Shown: one piece after another, positions 33,820 to 42,249 of the stretch
Layout: every line of letters starts with the position of its first letter
How positions within the stretch are numbered: the first letter of the stretch is position 1
Assembly (NCBI GenBank): GCA_031404455.1
Contig: JANNHP010000269.1
Location: 1 to 43,860 of the forward strand
Direction: 5' to 3'
Origin: JANNHP01 sp031404455
Lineage (GTDB): Bacteria; Planctomycetota; JAJSAM01; JAJVHW01
DNA: 43,860 nt
The notes under the pieces: generated by a model
The model's input: only the letters and a program-made list of their open reading frames with translations
Database searches by the model: none
What the model was told of the DNA's origin: nothing
Made by a program: the position numbers and the translations under genes

Positions 33820-34691
33820 GGCTTCAGGAGCCAGACGCGGCCGTCCTGCCAGCGCCAGTACCAGTGGAAGCCGCGGCAGAGCTCGTCGAGCGCGTCGCGG
33901 AGCGGGCGCGGCGGCCCGCGCCACGCGAGCGCGGCGCCGGTGTCCCACACGCCGGGCTCCGCGACGACCTCGATGCCGGTCTGCGCCTTCATCCCGCGGA
34001 GGAAGTCGACGATGTTCGCGCCGACGACGTCGGGCCGGAACTCCACGCCGAGCGCCGCGTCCGCGTGCTCCGCCGCGACGCGCCGCCGGTAGACCGCGAG
34101 CGTCTCCTCGCGTTTCGCGCGGTTGCAGATCTCGTCGCGGCCGACGGTGACGCCCTCGCTCGTCACCACGTAGACGATCGTCTTCTGCGTGACGATCATC
34201 ATGTGGCCGAAGATCTCGAGCCCCGTCCACTCCTTCTTCGGAAGCTTGACGGTGAACCCGTCGGGGATCGCGGGCGGGCCCGTGCGGACCTTGATGCCGT
34301 GCGGCTCGATCCTCGTCTTCAGCATCGGGAGGATCTCCGACCAGGGAACGTCGCCCACGGGCATCGTGAAGCGGAGCTCCATGAGGAGGAGACGGTTCCG
34401 CTTCTCGGCGTCGCGCGTCTCCTCGGGCGCGGGATCGGGCGGGAGGTTCGCCTCGAGTTCCCCGCACCTCGCCCGGTACGTCTCCCACGGGTAGCCCATG
34501 CTCCCGAACTTGCCGAGCTCGTTCCCGACGAGGAGCCCGGTCGTCAGGGGGACCTCTTCCTTCGCGTCGGGGTCGTACGCGGCCGAGCCGCCGCCGATCG
34601 CGCCGCTCGACCATCCACGCAACCCGGCCCACGCGAACGCGACGAACGCGGCGAGGAAGACGGCGAAGGCGGCGGCGCGCAGTCCGGTCAT
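33816..34691 (-). CDS. Membrane-anchored protein with a secretin/STN-like C-terminal domain (291 aa)
   Basis: I do not recognise a named family. The ATG at 34691 gives MTGLRAAAFAVFLAAFVAFA, a signal or anchor. The reading frame extends 19 codons further upstream, but those codons come from a dispersed repeat (34719-34749), so they are not taken as coding. Residues about 215-291 (DFLRGMKAQTGIEVVAEPGV and PLRDALDELCRGFHWYWRWQ) resemble the short N-terminal domain of secretins and TonB receptors (STN): a helix, a strand and a second helix with a final strand. It overlaps recO by four bases. Confidence 0.72.
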   Translation of the reverse strand: MTGLRAAAFAVFLAAFVAFAWAGLRGWSSGAIGGGSAAYDPDAKEEVPLTTGLLVGNELGKFGSMGYPWETYRARCGELEANLPPDPAPEETRDAEKRNRLLLMELRFTMPVGDVPWSEILPMLKTRIEPHGIKVRTGPPAIPDGFTVKLPKKEWTGLEIFGHMMIVTQKTIVYVVTSEGVTVGRDEICNRAKREETLAVYRRRVAAEHADAALGVEFRPDVVGANIVDFLRGMKAQTGIEVVAEPGVWDTGAALAWRGPPRPLRDALDELCRGFHWYWRWQDGRVWLLKP

Positions 34692-34718
34692 CGGCGGGAG
34701 TGTAGTGTCCCGGGGTAC

Positions 34719-34749
34719 GGAGTCAGGCTCCGACCCACCGTTTTCCACA
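34719..34749. repeat. 31-base GGAGTCAGGCTCC repeat, copy 1
   Basis: GGAGTCAGGCTCC (a short hairpin, GGAG/CTCC) is followed by ACCCACCGTTTTCCACA after one variable base. A second copy with one difference, in the same orientation, is at 36122-36152. It lies 27 bases upstream of the start at 34691 on the minus strand and 53 bases past the stop of the acidic-protein gene. Confidence 0.88.
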
Positions 34750-34802
34750 TCGCGCGCTCTGCGACGAGGTGCTCCGGCTCCGCCACCGCGCGGCCCTGCG
34801 AC

Positions 34803-35945
34803 TCACGCCCGGTCGAGCTCGACCTCGTCGTGGTCGTCCTCATCGCCGTCATCGTCATCGTCATCATGGTCGCCGTTGTCGTCGTCCGGCTCGTGGCCGG
34901 GCGCCGACGTGTCCGGCAGGATGCCGCTCGCGAGCACCGACTGATCGGCCGCGACCCGGATCTCGAGTCTCAAACCGGCGAGTTCGGCGAGCGACGTCAC
35001 GCCGAAGGGGAGCGCCGCGGCCGCGTCGAGGTCGAACTCGTACTCGGTGTCCGAGTCGCCGTCGTCGTCCTCGTCCTCATCCTCATCGGCGTCCTCGTCC
35101 TCGTCCTCGTCGGCGTCGTCGGAACGGGAACTCGCGGACTTCGCGTCGACATCGTCCCGATCCGAGGTGCCGTCGTCGTCCCCGTCGTCCCCGTCGTCCC
35201 CGTCGTCCCCGTCGTGCTCATCGAGGTCGTCGTCGTCTGCCTCGTCGTCGCCCTCGTCCGACTCCTCGACGAGGTCGCCGAGTTTCACGAACGTGCCGTC
35301 GGCGCCCTGCAGCCACGCCTCGAGTGCGAGGCCCGTCGGCCCGCCCTCGACATGGATGCTGAACCGGTCCGCGAGGCCGTGCTCACCGCGGCGGAACTCC
35401 ACGCGAGCCTCCACGCCGACCGCCGCCGGGTCGACCGCGAGCCCCTGCTTCAGCGACTTCATCCTGCGCGAGATACCCGTCGCCTTCGCCGCGGAGGGGA
35501 GCACGCCCTCGAGCAGCGTCACGCCCGAGTCCGTGCGCACCTCGATCGCGCGGCCGGAGAGGAACGCCACGTCGGGGACGCCGAATGGCAGCGCGTCGCC
35601 GCGCGCCGTCCTCACGTTCCATGCGGCGCGTCCGGAGCGGCCTTTCGTGCTGAGGGAGCCGACGGGCCGCATCACGCCCGACGCGTCGGCGACGAAGACC
35701 AGGAGCGCCTCGGCCGCGGGTGCGTTCGTCACCTGGAGGCGGATCGCCTGGTTCTGGAGGTTCCGGCGCGACACGTCGAGTCGCACGAACCGGGTCGACG
35801 CCGAACCGGCCGGCGCGAGCTCGCTCCGCAGGTGGATCCTCTCCGTCCGAGCGCCGCGGCGCGCGCTCGCGTCGGCGCCGGCACCGAGCGACAGAGCGAC
35901 TGCTGCGGCGGCTGTCAGGACGAGGGGGGCTCTCCAAGCGCGCAT
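34803..35945 (-). CDS. Extremely acidic secreted protein with Asp-rich repeats (380 aa)
   Basis: No named family. The ATG at 35945 gives a signal peptide (WRAPLVLTAAAAVALSLGAG). Residues 30-225 are ordinary mixed sequence with two similar beta domains (SSTRFVRLDVSRRNLQNQ-like and VEARVEFRRGEHGL). From about 232 there are three nearly pure Asp/Glu tracts: about 232-258 (ending DDGDDGDDGDDD), 278-300 (DEDEDEDADEDEDEDDD) and a C-terminal tail of Asp, Glu and His. Such tracts could bind Ca2+ or other cations outside the cell. The DNA of these tracts is made of tandem 3- and 9-base units. It could be an adhesin or matrix component; this is inference. Confidence 0.75.
   Translation of the reverse strand: MRAWRAPLVLTAAAAVALSLGAGADASARRGARTERIHLRSELAPAGSASTRFVRLDVSRRNLQNQAIRLQVTNAPAAEALLVFVADASGVMRPVGSLSTKGRSGRAAWNVRTARGDALPFGVPDVAFLSGRAIEVRTDSGVTLLEGVLPSAAKATGISRRMKSLKQGLAVDPAAVGVEARVEFRRGEHGLADRFSIHVEGGPTGLALEAWLQGADGTFVKLGDLVEESDEGDDEADDDDLDEHDGDDGDDGDDGDDDGTSDRDDVDAKSASSRSDDADEDEDEDADEDEDEDDDGDSDTEYEFDLDAAAALPFGVTSLAELAGLRLEIRVAADQSVLASGILPDTSAPGHEPDDDNGDHDDDDDDGDEDDHDEVELDRA
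35172..35215. repeat. 9-base tandem repeat inside the acidic-protein gene
   Basis: The unit GTCGTCCCC is repeated four to five times, encoding Asp-Gly-Asp on the minus strand. Because the unit is a multiple of three, slippage would change the length of the acidic tract without breaking the frame. Confidence 0.8.
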
Positions 35946-36121
35946 GGTTGGCTCCTTGTGGACGGCGGAATCGACCGGAAATCTACACTTGCTTCGAGCC
36001 GGCGTCGATGGGACCGGCCGGATTGCAGATCCTGCGTGCGTTCCGATCGCGACTCGCTGGTGAGGGTCCACCCGGCGTCCGGCTGATACCTGAATCTCAT
36101 CCCGCAGAGCGCGAAGGGTCC

Positions 36122-36152
36122 GGAGTCAGGCTCCCACCCACCGTTTTCCACA
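36122..36152. repeat. 31-base GGAGTCAGGCTCC repeat, copy 2
   Basis: It is identical to 34719-34749 except for one base after GGCTCC. It lies five bases beyond the stop codon of the metallophosphoesterase gene (36158) and in the region upstream of the acidic-protein gene. The rest of the 212-base gap (35946-36121) shows no gene and must hold the acidic-protein promoter. Confidence 0.88.
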
Positions 36153-36157
36153 CATTC

Positions 36158-37360
36158 TCAGCGAGCGGTCGCGGCGCCGGGCTCGGGTTCCTCGAGCCGG
36201 AAGCCGGACCTCCTCGGCCGGGGGCAGCCGTCGATCACCTCGGCGAACTCCAGACGGACGGATCCGTCGGTCAGGAACTCGAGGCGCACGTAGCCCGGCT
36301 CGGAGGACGCGAACAGGGTGTCCTGCGACGCCCCGACCGAGTTCAGCTTGCCCGGCGACCCCGCGCCGCTGACGACCTCGAACGGAGCGCCGCGCCGGTT
36401 CGCGCGCGCGTTCGAGATCCACTGGAGCGAGTGCTCGTGGCCCGCGACGTACGCGACGGCGCCGCAGTCGGCGAGGGCGTCGTCGAGGAGGCCGCTGAAC
36501 GCGCAGTAGCGCGGGTTGTGGAGGTTCTGCGCCCAGTCGGTTCCGCCGAAGACGTCGCTGACGCTGGAGCCGAAGTCGTAGATCCCGACCCCGACGATCG
36601 ACAGCGGGAACGGGAGCGGGACTCCCAGACCGTCGAACAGGAGCCAGTCCCGCCAGGAGAAGAACCTGCCGTGCGGGCCGTTGCTCGCGGTCGGATGGTG
36701 ACCGAACACCACGAGGCACCGTCCGTCGCGCGGGTCGGCGCCGTGCCGGAGCTCTTCGCTCGCCGTCCGGCATCCGAATCCGTCCGCGTCGGCGTCGCAG
36801 AGCCAGAGTTCGGTGTCGAGGAACGCCAGACGTGCGACATCCGCGACGTCCTGGAACGACGGCCCCAGCGAGGCGTGCTCCGGGAGCAGTCGCACCTGAC
36901 CCGGCCGCGCCCGCCCGGTCAGGACCGCCGCGTCGAGCCGCATCGCGATGTGGTCGCGTTCCCACCTGCCCAGGTCGCCGCAACGATGGTCGTGGTTCCC
37001 GAGGAGGAAGATCCCGTTCGCGCCGGAGAGGAGCACCGCGTCGATCTGGGCGTCGAGCTTCGCTTCCCGGTCGAACGTGCCGGGACTCGTGTCGGGATAG
37101 ACGTTGTCCCCGACGAAGACGACCCACGTGCTCGCGGGGGCGAGGGCCGCATCGGCCGCGACTGCGTCGAGCACCTGACTCCTCCCGGCACCGATCGCCT
37201 CGCCCGCGTCGCCGACGACGATGACCGTTCCCGCGACCGAGTCGCGCGGGGCGGGTCCGATCTCCACGACGCCGGGGGCGATCCAGTTCCCCTCGACCGC
37301 GCAGCCGGCGAGGCCGAGGAGGAGGATCGTCCAAGCCACGCTCATCCGGTTCCGTGCCAT
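36158..37360 (-). CDS. Metallophosphoesterase lipoprotein (400 aa)
   Basis: A classic lipobox, LLLGLAGC (Cys20), places it on the outer side of a membrane. The calcineurin-like fold motifs are visible in order: IVVGDAG (variant of GDxH), FVGDNVYPD, LLGNHDH, VVFGHHPTAS and VAGHEHSLQW. These hold a two-metal centre, so a phosphomonoesterase or diesterase acting on external substrates is expected; the sequence has some likeness to purple acid phosphatases. The ATG at 37360 is chosen because the signal peptide starts there; the frame above it belongs to a repeat element. Six or more cysteines in the mature part could form disulfides. Confidence 0.88.
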   Translation of the reverse strand: MARNRMSVAWTILLLGLAGCAVEGNWIAPGVVEIGPAPRDSVAGTVIVVGDAGEAIGAGRSQVLDAVAADAALAPASTWVVFVGDNVYPDTSPGTFDREAKLDAQIDAVLLSGANGIFLLGNHDHRCGDLGRWERDHIAMRLDAAVLTGRARPGQVRLLPEHASLGPSFQDVADVARLAFLDTELWLCDADADGFGCRTASEELRHGADPRDGRCLVVFGHHPTASNGPHGRFFSWRDWLLFDGLGVPLPFPLSIVGVGIYDFGSSVSDVFGGTDWAQNLHNPRYCAFSGLLDDALADCGAVAYVAGHEHSLQWISNARANRRGAPFEVVSGAGSPGKLNSVGASQDTLFASSEPGYVRLEFLTDGSVRLEFAEVIDGCPRPRRSGFRLEEPEPGAATAR

Positions 37361-37424
37361 CGCAGCCCCCTCTCCCGCCCGGCTCCCGCGCGACCCGGGT
37401 CCGCTCCCACGTCCGCGGGGATGA

Positions 37425-37701
37425 TAGCCCGGACAATTCACGAGGGCTGCGCGTCTGGCGGGGCTTTCGGGCCGAGGGCTGCGTGGCTTCGCAACCCCTG
37501 GGCGGCATTCGCCGCCACGGGGTGGGACCCCTTGCGAGACCTGACGAGGTCGCGCCGCGGGGTCGTGCCTTGCCCTCGGCCCGAAATCCTCCGCCAGAAA
37601 GGCGTGTCGAGGTTCGGACGCTCGTCGTGCCCGGTCCGACTTCAGCGATCGGCTGCGTTTCGCGCCGATGAGCGCGAACCCCTCGTGAATTGTCCGGGCT
37701 A
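37425..37701. mobile_element. MITE-like element with perfect 22-base terminal inverted repeats
   Basis: Ends 37425-37446 and 37680-37701 are perfect inverted repeats (TAGCCCGGACAATTCACGAG, then GG). A second, nearly perfect inverted pair is nested inside (37454-37479 with 37572-37598), plus further hairpins such as GGGCGGCATTCGCCGCC. If the terminal repeats are taken to begin at GCCCGG, a TA dinucleotide lies at each end, as expected for the TA target duplication of IS630/Tc1-mariner elements. No open frame of note lies inside, so it is non-autonomous. It fills most of the 380-base gap between the phosphoesterase and ruvC genes. Confidence 0.75.
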
Positions 37702-37740
37702 GCCCTCGACGGTGTCGTCACCAGCGCGGCCTCGACGCAG

Positions 37741-38250
37741 CTACCGGATCGCCGGACCGGACGGCCCGCGGTGCGCGTGCGTCAGCGCGATGGCGATGGC
37801 GTCCGTGACGTCCGCAGGCTTCGGCGCCTCGGCGAGGCCGAGGATGACGCGCACCATCGCCGCGACCTGCTCCTTCGACGCGTTGCCGTTGCCGACGACG
37901 GCCTTCTTCACGGTCGCGGGCGTGTACTCGTGGATCTCGAGCGCCGCGTCCGCCGAGACGACGAGCGCCACGCCGCGCGCCATGCCGACCGCGAGCGCGG
38001 CGGAGGCGCTCTTCCCGAAGAACTGCGTCTCGACGGCGATCACCGACGGCGCCTGCGCGCGGATGACGTCGCGCAGTCCGTCGGCGAGTTCCTTGAGGCG
38101 CGTCGGCATCGACTCCGTCTTCATCTTCAGCACGCCCGACGCCACCAGCTTCGAGCGGTTCCCCGACGCCTCGACGAGCGCCCACCCGGCGACGCGCGTG
38201 CCCGGGTCGATCCCGAGGATGCGTCGGACGGGCGGGGGCGCGGGCGGCAC
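37741..38250 (-). CDS. ruvC: Holliday-junction resolvase RuvC (169 aa)
   Basis: RuvC is the RNase H-fold endonuclease that cuts Holliday junctions with RuvAB. The first catalytic Asp is Asp15 in LGIDPGTRVAGWAL. Then follow IAVETQFFGKSASAALAVG with the catalytic Glu, YTPATVKKAVVGNGNASKEQV and the last Asp pair in DVTDAIAIALTHAH. The GTG at 38250 adds a short Pro-rich lead before the usual start. The stop lies 9 bases inward of the preceding MITE region's flank. ruvA and ruvB are not adjacent. Confidence 0.95.
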   Translation of the reverse strand: MPPAPPPVRRILGIDPGTRVAGWALVEASGNRSKLVASGVLKMKTESMPTRLKELADGLRDVIRAQAPSVIAVETQFFGKSASAALAVGMARGVALVVSADAALEIHEYTPATVKKAVVGNGNASKEQVAAMVRVILGLAEAPKPADVTDAIAIALTHAHRGPSGPAIR

Positions 38251-38259
38251 GGCTCGACG

Positions 38260-40896
38260 TTAGCGCGGCGCGTCAGGAATGAGGAACACGTCGCCGTCGC
38301 GGAACGTCTCGGGCACCTCGGCGCGGATCACCACTTTCGCGTCGGGCGCCGGTCCGCCGAGGAGTTCGACCGCGTGCGGGCGCAGCGGGACCTCGGCGTC
38401 GAAGCCGCCGTCGCGTCGGATGCGCACGCGGGCGTACGTCTCGTCGTTCTTCCCGAGCAGGCGCACGTGGACGTCGCGCCAGTTCGGCGTCATCCAGCGA
38501 CCCTGGAAGAGCCGCCCGCGGCCGATGACGACCACATTCAGCCCCAGTTCGCCCGCAGGGCAGCGCTGCGGGGTCGTCGCGAAACCCGGCGCGGAAACGG
38601 TGTACTCGCAGGCCGCCGTGGGGGAGACGAGGTCGAGCGCGAACGACCCGTCGGCCGCGGTCTCGACCTCGCGTTCGGGGATCGCGTCCTTCCACGGTTC
38701 GTTCCCGACGAGGACGAGGCCGATGCTCGCTCCCCCGACCGGCACGCCCGCTTCGTCCACCACGTCGCCGACGACGGACCGGGCCGCGGTGAGCTCGACC
38801 TTTCCACGGTCTTCGACCGCGCCCGGCTCCGCGGTCACGTCGCCGGTCAGGACGAACGAGCCGGGGACGAAGACCATGTACTTCCAGCCCTTCGCGACCG
38901 CGGGGAGCTCGACGAGTCCGTCGTCCCACGCGAAGTCGTCGATGACGACCGGATCGTCGTACTGGCCCTCCAGCGTCCAGACGCGGAACCAGGTCGGCGG
39001 TGCCCGGTCGCGCGGGAGGACGAGCTGGAGTCGAAGGGTCGCCTCGCGCACGAGTTGGATCACGATCCGCCCCGTCCGCTTCGGATCGACCTTCTTGCTC
39101 TCCCGGATGTGGCCGTCGGCCGTCGCATCGATCCACGTTTCGCGCGGATGGACGCCCGCCAGCTCGAACTGACCCTGCTCGTCCGTGGTCGTCCGGACCG
39201 GTCCCGCGCTGACTCTGGCACCCTTCAGATGCTGCCCGCGGTCGTCGGTCAGGACGCCGCGCCAGGTCGCGGGATCGCGGAGATGGCAGCGCCACAGCAG
39301 CGTGTCGGCGTCCACGCGGCGTCCGACGTACGTGCCGGGAGCGCCGGCGGGACCGCTCACGTTCACGGCGATCGGTCCCTCCTCCATGTCGGCGACGCCG
39401 TAGCGGCCGGACGCGCGGGGGCCGACGCTCCACCGCTCCCACGGGAAGTACGGGGTCACGCTCATTCCGTCGGCGGCGTTCCCGCGTTCATCGAGGAGCA
39501 GGAACTCGGCGCGTACCCGGCCGCGCAGGACGAGCGTCCCGGCGCCGTCGCGGGGCGCGCGTTCGACTGTCGGCTTCGACCGCCCGTGGACGGAGTGCAT
39601 CGCGATGAGACTCGACTTCGTCGTGGACTCGGACACGAAGATCCGGAAACGGCCCGCCTCGTCGGTGAACGCCCGCCACGGCAGGGGCGCCTCTCCGAGG
39701 CGCGCCCGGCCGAGGAAGTCGAGCATGCCGAGTTCCTCGGCGTCCTCATCTCGGCGGCCGAACCGCGTCTCGCCGAACATCTCGCCGATTCGCGGCCAGA
39801 GTGCGTACACCGCCGCCCCCGCGACGGGCCGGTCCTCGTGGTCGCGGACCTCTCCGACCAGCGGCACGGCGGCCGCCATCCGGACGTCTCGGCGCACCGA
39901 GTAGTCCACGTCCGGCTGCGCCTCGACGTAGTCCTGCGCGGTCGCGTGATCCGGCGCATCCACCAGCAGCGTGCAGTTCACGCCGCGCGGGATGCAGTCG
40001 AGGCGATAGCTGCCGCGCGCATCGCTGGTCGTCGTCTCGATGTCCTGCGGATCGGGCCCGTACGGGAGGCTCGCGAACAGCGCGACACGGTCGAACGCGC
40101 GGATCGTCGCGCCTCGGACCGGCCCGCGGGCATCGGTGACGGTTCCCTTCACCACGACGCCTCGCACGAGTTCGATCCCGTACGGCTGGTTCGCGACGGG
40201 CACGGAAGCAGCCTTGATCCGGCGCCGCAGTCGCCCCGGCGACTTCGCCTCGATGCCGACGGTACCCGCGGCCGGGACGACGAACGACGCGAGCCCGCGG
40301 TAGTCCGCGCGGGCGCGACGCGGCACGCCGTCGGTCGTCGTCACGTCGATGACAGCGTCGCGCAGCGGCTTTCCGGTCTCCGACGCGACGACCCGGACGT
40401 CGAGCACGCGGTCCGGATCCGCGCGATCTCCCGCGCGGCGTGCGCGACTGCCCGATCGCGTCGTCGCGTCGCCGGGTCCCGCGACGGTGCCCCGCGTCGA
40501 GACCGCTCCCGCGGAACCGGTGTCCTCGTTTGCGGACGCCGCGACGTCGTCCGGAGTCTCCGGACCGACCGGCGAGGATGCAATCGTGATCACGACGCCG
40601 GACGATGCGTCCCCGTCGGGCGTCTTCGGCAGACGCGTCTCGTCCCCGGCGTCGCCACCCCGCCCGTGCGCGACGTCGATCCGCGCGTCGAGTTCCGGCG
40701 TCGGCGCGCGCCCGGTTCCGGCTGCGCCCGAAGTGTGCGTCCCAGGCTCGGCTGCGTCGGTCGTCACGTCGTCGAGCGTCGCCTTCGCGAATGCGAGGAG
40801 CACCGCGCAGATCGCGACGACGATCGCCGTCGCGACCGCGGCGCCGATCCACCTGGACCGGCGACTCGCCCCGCTCCGCGCGCCCGGCGAACCCAT
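38260..40896 (-). CDS. Large membrane-anchored protein with carboxypeptidase-regulatory-like domains (878 aa)
   Basis: A basic start and a membrane segment at about 16-37 (WIGAAVATAIVVAICAVLLA) are followed by an acidic, Pro/Thr/Ser-rich stalk to about 165. Six or more beta-sandwich repeats of the CarboxypepD_reg type come next, for example LDVRVVASETGKPLRDAVID, VVKGTVTDARGPVRGATIRA, LVGEVRDHEDRPVAGAAVYA and VVGDVVDEAGVPVGGASIGL. Such domains serve as extracellular structural or binding modules. The ATG at 40896 is preferred because it puts the anchor at the N-terminus. It is divergent from ispD across 81 bases. No catalytic site seen. Confidence 0.8.
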   Translation of the reverse strand: MGSPGARSGASRRSRWIGAAVATAIVVAICAVLLAFAKATLDDVTTDAAEPGTHTSGAAGTGRAPTPELDARIDVAHGRGGDAGDETRLPKTPDGDASSGVVITIASSPVGPETPDDVAASANEDTGSAGAVSTRGTVAGPGDATTRSGSRARRAGDRADPDRVLDVRVVASETGKPLRDAVIDVTTTDGVPRRARADYRGLASFVVPAAGTVGIEAKSPGRLRRRIKAASVPVANQPYGIELVRGVVVKGTVTDARGPVRGATIRAFDRVALFASLPYGPDPQDIETTTSDARGSYRLDCIPRGVNCTLLVDAPDHATAQDYVEAQPDVDYSVRRDVRMAAAVPLVGEVRDHEDRPVAGAAVYALWPRIGEMFGETRFGRRDEDAEELGMLDFLGRARLGEAPLPWRAFTDEAGRFRIFVSESTTKSSLIAMHSVHGRSKPTVERAPRDGAGTLVLRGRVRAEFLLLDERGNAADGMSVTPYFPWERWSVGPRASGRYGVADMEEGPIAVNVSGPAGAPGTYVGRRVDADTLLWRCHLRDPATWRGVLTDDRGQHLKGARVSAGPVRTTTDEQGQFELAGVHPRETWIDATADGHIRESKKVDPKRTGRIVIQLVREATLRLQLVLPRDRAPPTWFRVWTLEGQYDDPVVIDDFAWDDGLVELPAVAKGWKYMVFVPGSFVLTGDVTAEPGAVEDRGKVELTAARSVVGDVVDEAGVPVGGASIGLVLVGNEPWKDAIPEREVETAADGSFALDLVSPTAACEYTVSAPGFATTPQRCPAGELGLNVVVIGRGRLFQGRWMTPNWRDVHVRLLGKNDETYARVRIRRDGGFDAEVPLRPHAVELLGGPAPDAKVVIRAEVPETFRDGDVFLIPDAPR

Positions 40897-40977
40897 GACC
40901 CTCCTCTCAACGCTGGCCGACGGGGGAGAGTGGCAGCGATTCGCATGCCCGACGCGGTGACGCCGTAGTCTTCCGGC

Positions 40978-41685
40978 GTGACGACGCCAGCCCCCGCCCC
41001 CGACTTCGCCGCCGTCCTCGTGATGGCCGGTTCCGGCACGCGCCTCGGTGCCGACGTGCCGAAGGCGTTCGTCCGACTCGGCGGCAAGGCGATGTGGCGG
41101 CACGCGGCGGCGACGTTCGCGTCGATCGAGACCTGTCGCGCGGTGGTGCTCGTCGCCCCGTCCGACCGCGTGGACGAGGTGCGGCAGTCGATGCCTTCGG
41201 CCCGCGTCGTCGCGGGCGGGACTCGACGTCAGGACTCGGTGCGCAACGGCCTCGCGGCCGTTCCTGAAGGGGTCGGCATCGTCGCGATCCACGACGCCGC
41301 GCGTCCGTTCGTCACTCGCGAGACGATCCTCGCCGTGGTCTTCCAGTCGTACACAACGGGAGCGGCGGCCTCCGCCGCTCCCGTGCGGGACACGATCAAG
41401 CGTGTCAACGCGGGCGTCATCGCCGACACTCTCGACCGCTCCGATCTGTGGCAGGCGCAGACTCCGCAGTGCTTCCGGCTCGACGTCATCCGATCCGCCC
41501 ACGCGGCGGCGGAGGCGCATGGCTGGGACGTGACGGACGACTGCGCCCTCCTCGAACGGCTCGGGCACGCCGTGGCCGTGGTGCGCGGCGACGCGTGGAA
41601 CTTCAAGATCACGGAACCGGACGACCTGTCGGCTGCGGAGGCCTTCCTCGCGCATCGGCGGGAGCCGGGCAAGGAGAGGCCATGA
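40978..41685 (+). CDS. ispD: 2-C-methyl-D-erythritol 4-phosphate cytidylyltransferase (235 aa)
   Basis: Third step of the MEP isoprenoid pathway. The CTP-binding loop is VLVMAGSGTRLGADVPKAFV; other motifs are VAGGTRRQDSVRNGL, VAIHDAARPFV, VRDTIKRV, WQAQTPQCF and the C-terminal NFKITEPDDL. It starts with a GTG at 40978. The stop overlaps the ispF start as ATGA, so the two MEP enzymes are coupled. Confidence 0.95.
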   Translation: MTTPAPAPDFAAVLVMAGSGTRLGADVPKAFVRLGGKAMWRHAAATFASIETCRAVVLVAPSDRVDEVRQSMPSARVVAGGTRRQDSVRNGLAAVPEGVGIVAIHDAARPFVTRETILAVVFQSYTTGAAASAAPVRDTIKRVNAGVIADTLDRSDLWQAQTPQCFRLDVIRSAHAAAEAHGWDVTDDCALLERLGHAVAVVRGDAWNFKITEPDDLSAAEAFLAHRREPGKERP

Positions 41686-42245
41686 GTCAGGCGACGCGCG
41701 TCGGAATCGGTTTCGACGTCCACAAGCTCGTCCGCGGGCGGCCGCTCATGCTCGGCGGCCTGCACGTCGAGTCGCCGTACGGCCTCGAAGGCCACAGCGA
41801 CGGCGACGTGCTCCTGCATGCGGTCACGGACGCGCTCCTCGGCGCGTGCGGCGAGAGCGACATCGGCGACTTCTTCCCGACGGACGACCCGAAGTGGAAG
41901 GGCGCCGAGTCCTCCACGTTCCTCGACAAGGCGCTCGCCAAGCTCGACAAGGCGGGCCTCGTCCTGAACAACGTGGACACGATCATCAAGGCGGAGCGTC
42001 CGCACCTCGGCGCGTGGAAGGAAGCCATCCGCGCGAGCCTCGCGGGCCTCCTCGGCCTGCCGATCGACCGCGTCTGCGTGAAAGCGAAGACCAACGAGGG
42101 CCTCGGTCCCGTCGGCAAGGGCGAGGCGATCGAGGCGCACGCCGTGGTGCTGCTCAAGCCGGCGAAGCTCGTGAAGCGAGCGGCGAAGAAGACGAAGCGG
42201 CCCGTGAAGAAGACTGCGAAGAAGGCGCGCGCGAAGAAGCGCTGA
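41682..42245 (+). CDS. ispF: 2-C-methyl-D-erythritol 2,4-cyclodiphosphate synthase with a basic tail (187 aa)
   Basis: Fifth step of the MEP pathway; it releases CMP and forms the cyclic diphosphate. The zinc ligands lie in IGFDVHKL (Asp and His) and EGHSDGDVLLH; SDIGDFFPTDDPKWKG and VKAKTNEGLG complete the active site. The usual fold ends near residue 160. The last 27 or so residues are Lys/Arg/Ala-rich (VKRAAKKTKRPVKKTAKKA), an unusual addition resembling histone-H1-like tails. The cysS start follows 4 bases after the stop. Confidence 0.95.
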   Translation: MSQATRVGIGFDVHKLVRGRPLMLGGLHVESPYGLEGHSDGDVLLHAVTDALLGACGESDIGDFFPTDDPKWKGAESSTFLDKALAKLDKAGLVLNNVDTIIKAERPHLGAWKEAIRASLAGLLGLPIDRVCVKAKTNEGLGPVGKGEAIEAHAVVLLKPAKLVKRAAKKTKRPVKKTAKKARAKKR

Positions 42246-42249
42246 GCCG

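Noticed and set aside
34692..34748. N-terminal extension of the STN-like protein
   Set aside because: The added residues come from the dispersed repeat, and a better signal peptide starts at 34691.
35915..36151. A 78-codon minus-strand frame
   Set aside because: It starts inside the 31-base repeat and runs antisense to no known product; not coding.
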